Positions 62,303-64,000 of a stretch of 64,000 bases of DNA are shown in pieces. The notes below the pieces were generated by a model. The model was not told the DNA's origin. It did no database searches and was given only the letters and a program-made list of their open reading frames with translations. Both the position numbers and the translations under genes were made by a program. Source of the stretch: Methanoplanus sp. FWC-SCC4 (lineage in GTDB: Archaea > Halobacteriota > Methanomicrobia > Methanomicrobiales > Methanomicrobiaceae); contig NZ_CP043875.1 of NCBI RefSeq assembly GCF_032878975.1, positions 62,001 through 126,000 of the forward strand, read 5' to 3'. Each line of letters starts with the position of its first letter. The stretch's first letter is position 1.

Positions 62303-63283
62303 TTAATCAGACTTCTCTTCTTTTATTATTTCAGTAAGTATATATTCGCCGGTTTCCTTTGTTCCGTAATTTCCGCCGAGATCCTTTGTGCAGACACCCA
62401 TTGAAACGGATGCCGATATCGCCTTTTCAACCAGGGCTGCATATTCGCAGTATCCGAAATGATCCAGCAGCATTCCGGCACTTCTGATTGCGGCTATCGG
62501 GTTTGCAATGTTTTTACCTGCAATATCCGGAGCACTGCCGTGAACAGGCTCAAAAAATGCATGGGCATCTCCGATGTTGGCGCTTGGAAGCATTCCAAGG
62601 CCGCCTGTTAAGTATCCGCATGCATCACTAAGTATATCTCCGAATATGTTGGTTGTGACTATAACGTCATAATTGGAGGGCTGCATTAAAACATCAAGCG
62701 TCAGTGCGTCGATGAACATCGTCTTGTATTCAAGACCGTAGCTTTTGCATACACCAATGCATGTGTCCCTGAAGAGCACATCGGATTTTAACACGTTTGC
62801 TTTGTTGCCGATTACAACCGGTTTTGTGCTCCCTCTTTTAATCGCAAGTTCACACGCCGCCTTTGCAATCCTCTCACTTCCCTTTCTTGTTATAACACGG
62901 AGGGTTGTTGATCTCTCCTCACCAATCTCTTCAATTCCTGAATAAAGGCCTTCTGTATTCTCTCTTACAACCATTATGTCAAACCCGTCGCCTTTTACCG
63001 GTCTCAGGTTTGCATAAAGATCAAGCTCGTGGCGGATTTTCATGATCACACTTTTGTAGTCAGGATCAGGGGGTGTTGTAATGGCACCGAAAAGAATTGC
63101 ATCAGCGGATTTGAGCTTTTTTATATCGTCATCAGTGCATGCCGTGCCTGTTTCTTTCCATTTTTCATAGCCGACCTTAACATCAAAGTATTCAGCACCG
63201 GGCAGAAAATGCCTTAATATCTTTTCTGCCGGAGGGATGACCTCCTGTCCTATGCCGTCGCCTTTTACTATTGCTATCTTCAT
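62303..63283 (-). CDS. Isopropylmalate/homoisocitrate dehydrogenase family protein
   Basis: 326 residues. A beta-decarboxylating dehydrogenase with KIAIVKGDGIGQEVIPPA, the family loop VRENTEGLYSGIEE, KANVLKSDVLFRD, and NIFGDILSDACGYLTGGLGM. Methanogens carry LeuB (leucine) and AksF (coenzyme B side chain) paralogues that cannot be separated from sequence here. The start overlaps the stop of the upstream gene by four bases. Converges with the AhpD-like gene. Confidence 0.88.
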   Translation of the reverse strand: MKIAIVKGDGIGQEVIPPAEKILRHFLPGAEYFDVKVGYEKWKETGTACTDDDIKKLKSADAILFGAITTPPDPDYKSVIMKIRHELDLYANLRPVKGDGFDIMVVRENTEGLYSGIEEIGEERSTTLRVITRKGSERIAKAACELAIKRGSTKPVVIGNKANVLKSDVLFRDTCIGVCKSYGLEYKTMFIDALTLDVLMQPSNYDVIVTTNIFGDILSDACGYLTGGLGMLPSANIGDAHAFFEPVHGSAPDIAGKNIANPIAAIRSAGMLLDHFGYCEYAALVEKAISASVSMGVCTKDLGGNYGTKETGEYILTEIIKEEKSD

Positions 63284-64000
63284 CTTTTTTTATACTCCTC
63301 TAAGAGTTCAAATATGGAATCTGCTATCTGTTTTGGTGACGATCCCCAGTGAACGACAACGCCGGTGGTGTTGTCGGTTACAAGGCCGCATTTTTCAATC
63401 CGGCAGCATCTTGCAATCCAGGGTTCGTTGATAGTCCGGTTTTCCGGTTTTTGCGCCTCATCGGCAGGGCAGATGTTCTCAACAACAAATTCGCCGTCGT
63501 AGCATTCCGCCAGAAACTGCCTTGCCGTAAGACACCCTGCTACCGTTTCACCGCCGGAGAGGCGGTCACTGTCAAGCGTGACATCAAAGCCTGATGCCTT
63601 GCAGGGATAAACATCTGCCTCGATTTTTTTGATATCCTTTATATGATGCACAAATTCAATCTCAAGCTCTCCGAAAATCCCTGTTTTTTCAAGTGATTTT
63701 ATGGTCTCCGAGAGGTTCGGCCTTGGGGGCATCACGTCATAGACAAAAACCCGTAAGAGGGAATCAGTATCCGGATCGATAACAAAGGTCATGTGATCGT
63801 CTATCCCCGTGAATATTGTGCACTTCTTTTGGGTTGATTCTGCAATCCTTATCAGCTCTGCCCTGTTGTGAAGAACCACCCTTTCAGGATAAAGATATGT
63901 TTCATCAGCAGAAGCAAGTGTTTTTACTGATTTTACCTCCCTCAAAAGCCCGGTTCCCGGTTTCTGTTCAATTTCAAGAACCTCATACCCAAAAGGTGTC
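63280..64000 (-). CDS. Protein of unknown function, N terminus cut by the window end
   Basis: The minus frame is open from the stop at 63280-63282 to the right edge, so the gene begins outside; at least 239 residues are visible. The edge sequence reads TPFGYEVLEIEQKPGTGLL before REVKSVKTLASADETYLYPE. The protein is compact and acidic, with a Cys-rich second half (ADVYPCKASGFDVTLD; CLTARQFLAECYDG; WIARCCRIEKCG). I recall similar conserved methanogen proteins without a known role. Its stop overlaps the start of the dehydrogenase gene (ATGA), so the two are one operon. Confidence 0.75.
   Translation of the reverse strand, partial: TPFGYEVLEIEQKPGTGLLREVKSVKTLASADETYLYPERVVLHNRAELIRIAESTQKKCTIFTGIDDHMTFVIDPDTDSLLRVFVYDVMPPRPNLSETIKSLEKTGIFGELEIEFVHHIKDIKKIEADVYPCKASGFDVTLDSDRLSGGETVAGCLTARQFLAECYDGEFVVENICPADEAQKPENRTINEPWIARCCRIEKCGLVTDNTTGVVVHWGSSPKQIADSIFELLEEYKKR

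Noticed and set aside
1-64000. CRISPR arrays, insertion sequences, prophage and rRNA or tRNA genes
   Set aside because: No regularly spaced direct repeats, transposase, integrase or phage proteins, and no clover-leaf-like sequence were seen in the gene-free intervals.

Overview
The window comes from a euryarchaeal methanogen, most likely of the order Methanomicrobiales (a Methanoplanus/Methanolacinia-like member of the Methanomicrobiaceae). Reasons: archaeal information genes (RIO2 kinase, DUF460, splicing endonuclease EndA, archaeal PheST and TrpS, NcsA/CTU1 thiolase), a cupin-type glucose-6-phosphate isomerase, TrmB, leaderless or short-leader promoters with TATA boxes, AT-rich spacers, and a very large share of PAS/response-regulator signalling proteins. 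The genus is an inference from gene content; no rRNA or tRNA gene was found to anchor it.

Layout. 1-520 holds the end-truncated start of a membrane metalloprotease. 630-5820 carries chorismate mutase and an arginine operon on the minus strand (argC, a CBS protein, argJ, argB, a PAS protein), with an ADP-ribosylglycohydrolase upstream of argC. 5.9-17.6 kb is a signalling block: a receiver-PAS protein coupled to a RecA-like partner, an 808-residue hybrid kinase, a 1070-residue TPR protein, a HTH-PAS-GAF-PAS sensor interrupted by an in-frame TAG, and a membrane histidine kinase. 17.7-23 kb has a disulfide oxidoreductase, an unknown protein, and a divergent pair: trmB versus a surface protein plus phosphoglucose isomerase, with a clear operator between. 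23.1-30.2 kb has an NcsA-K+ channel-NadE operon facing a rio2-DUF460-thiL operon. 30.3-38.4 kb is a DNA-repair island: an AddB-like nuclease, an AddA-like helicase-nuclease, an OGG-type glycosylase and two tandem Cdd1-like helix-hairpin-helix proteins. 38.5-43 kb is metabolism (cytosine deaminase, AhcY, HisF, alanine dehydrogenase). 43-51.5 kb is exported proteins: a lipoprotein, a membrane protein, a papain-like protease with a cohesin-like domain, and a PKD-repeat protein ending in cohesin-like and dockerin modules. 51.9-57.5 kb is an endA-trpS-pheS-pheT operon. 57.6-59.3 kb contains a HEPN/MNT module and an antitoxin gene followed by a dead relE. 59.3-64 kb holds endonuclease IV, an aldehyde dehydrogenase, an AhpD-like protein, a LeuB/AksF-type dehydrogenase and a gene cut by the window end.

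The strongest second looks are the in-frame TAG at 15792, the twice-interrupted relE at 58783-59049, the cohesin/dockerin protease pair, the AddAB-like repair island with its duplicated Cdd1 genes, the structured G-rich non-coding block at 13.9-14.2 kb, and several precise inverted repeats at promoters (trmB, hisF, 61.8 kb). I did not find a CRISPR array, an insertion sequence, a prophage or a rRNA/tRNA gene.
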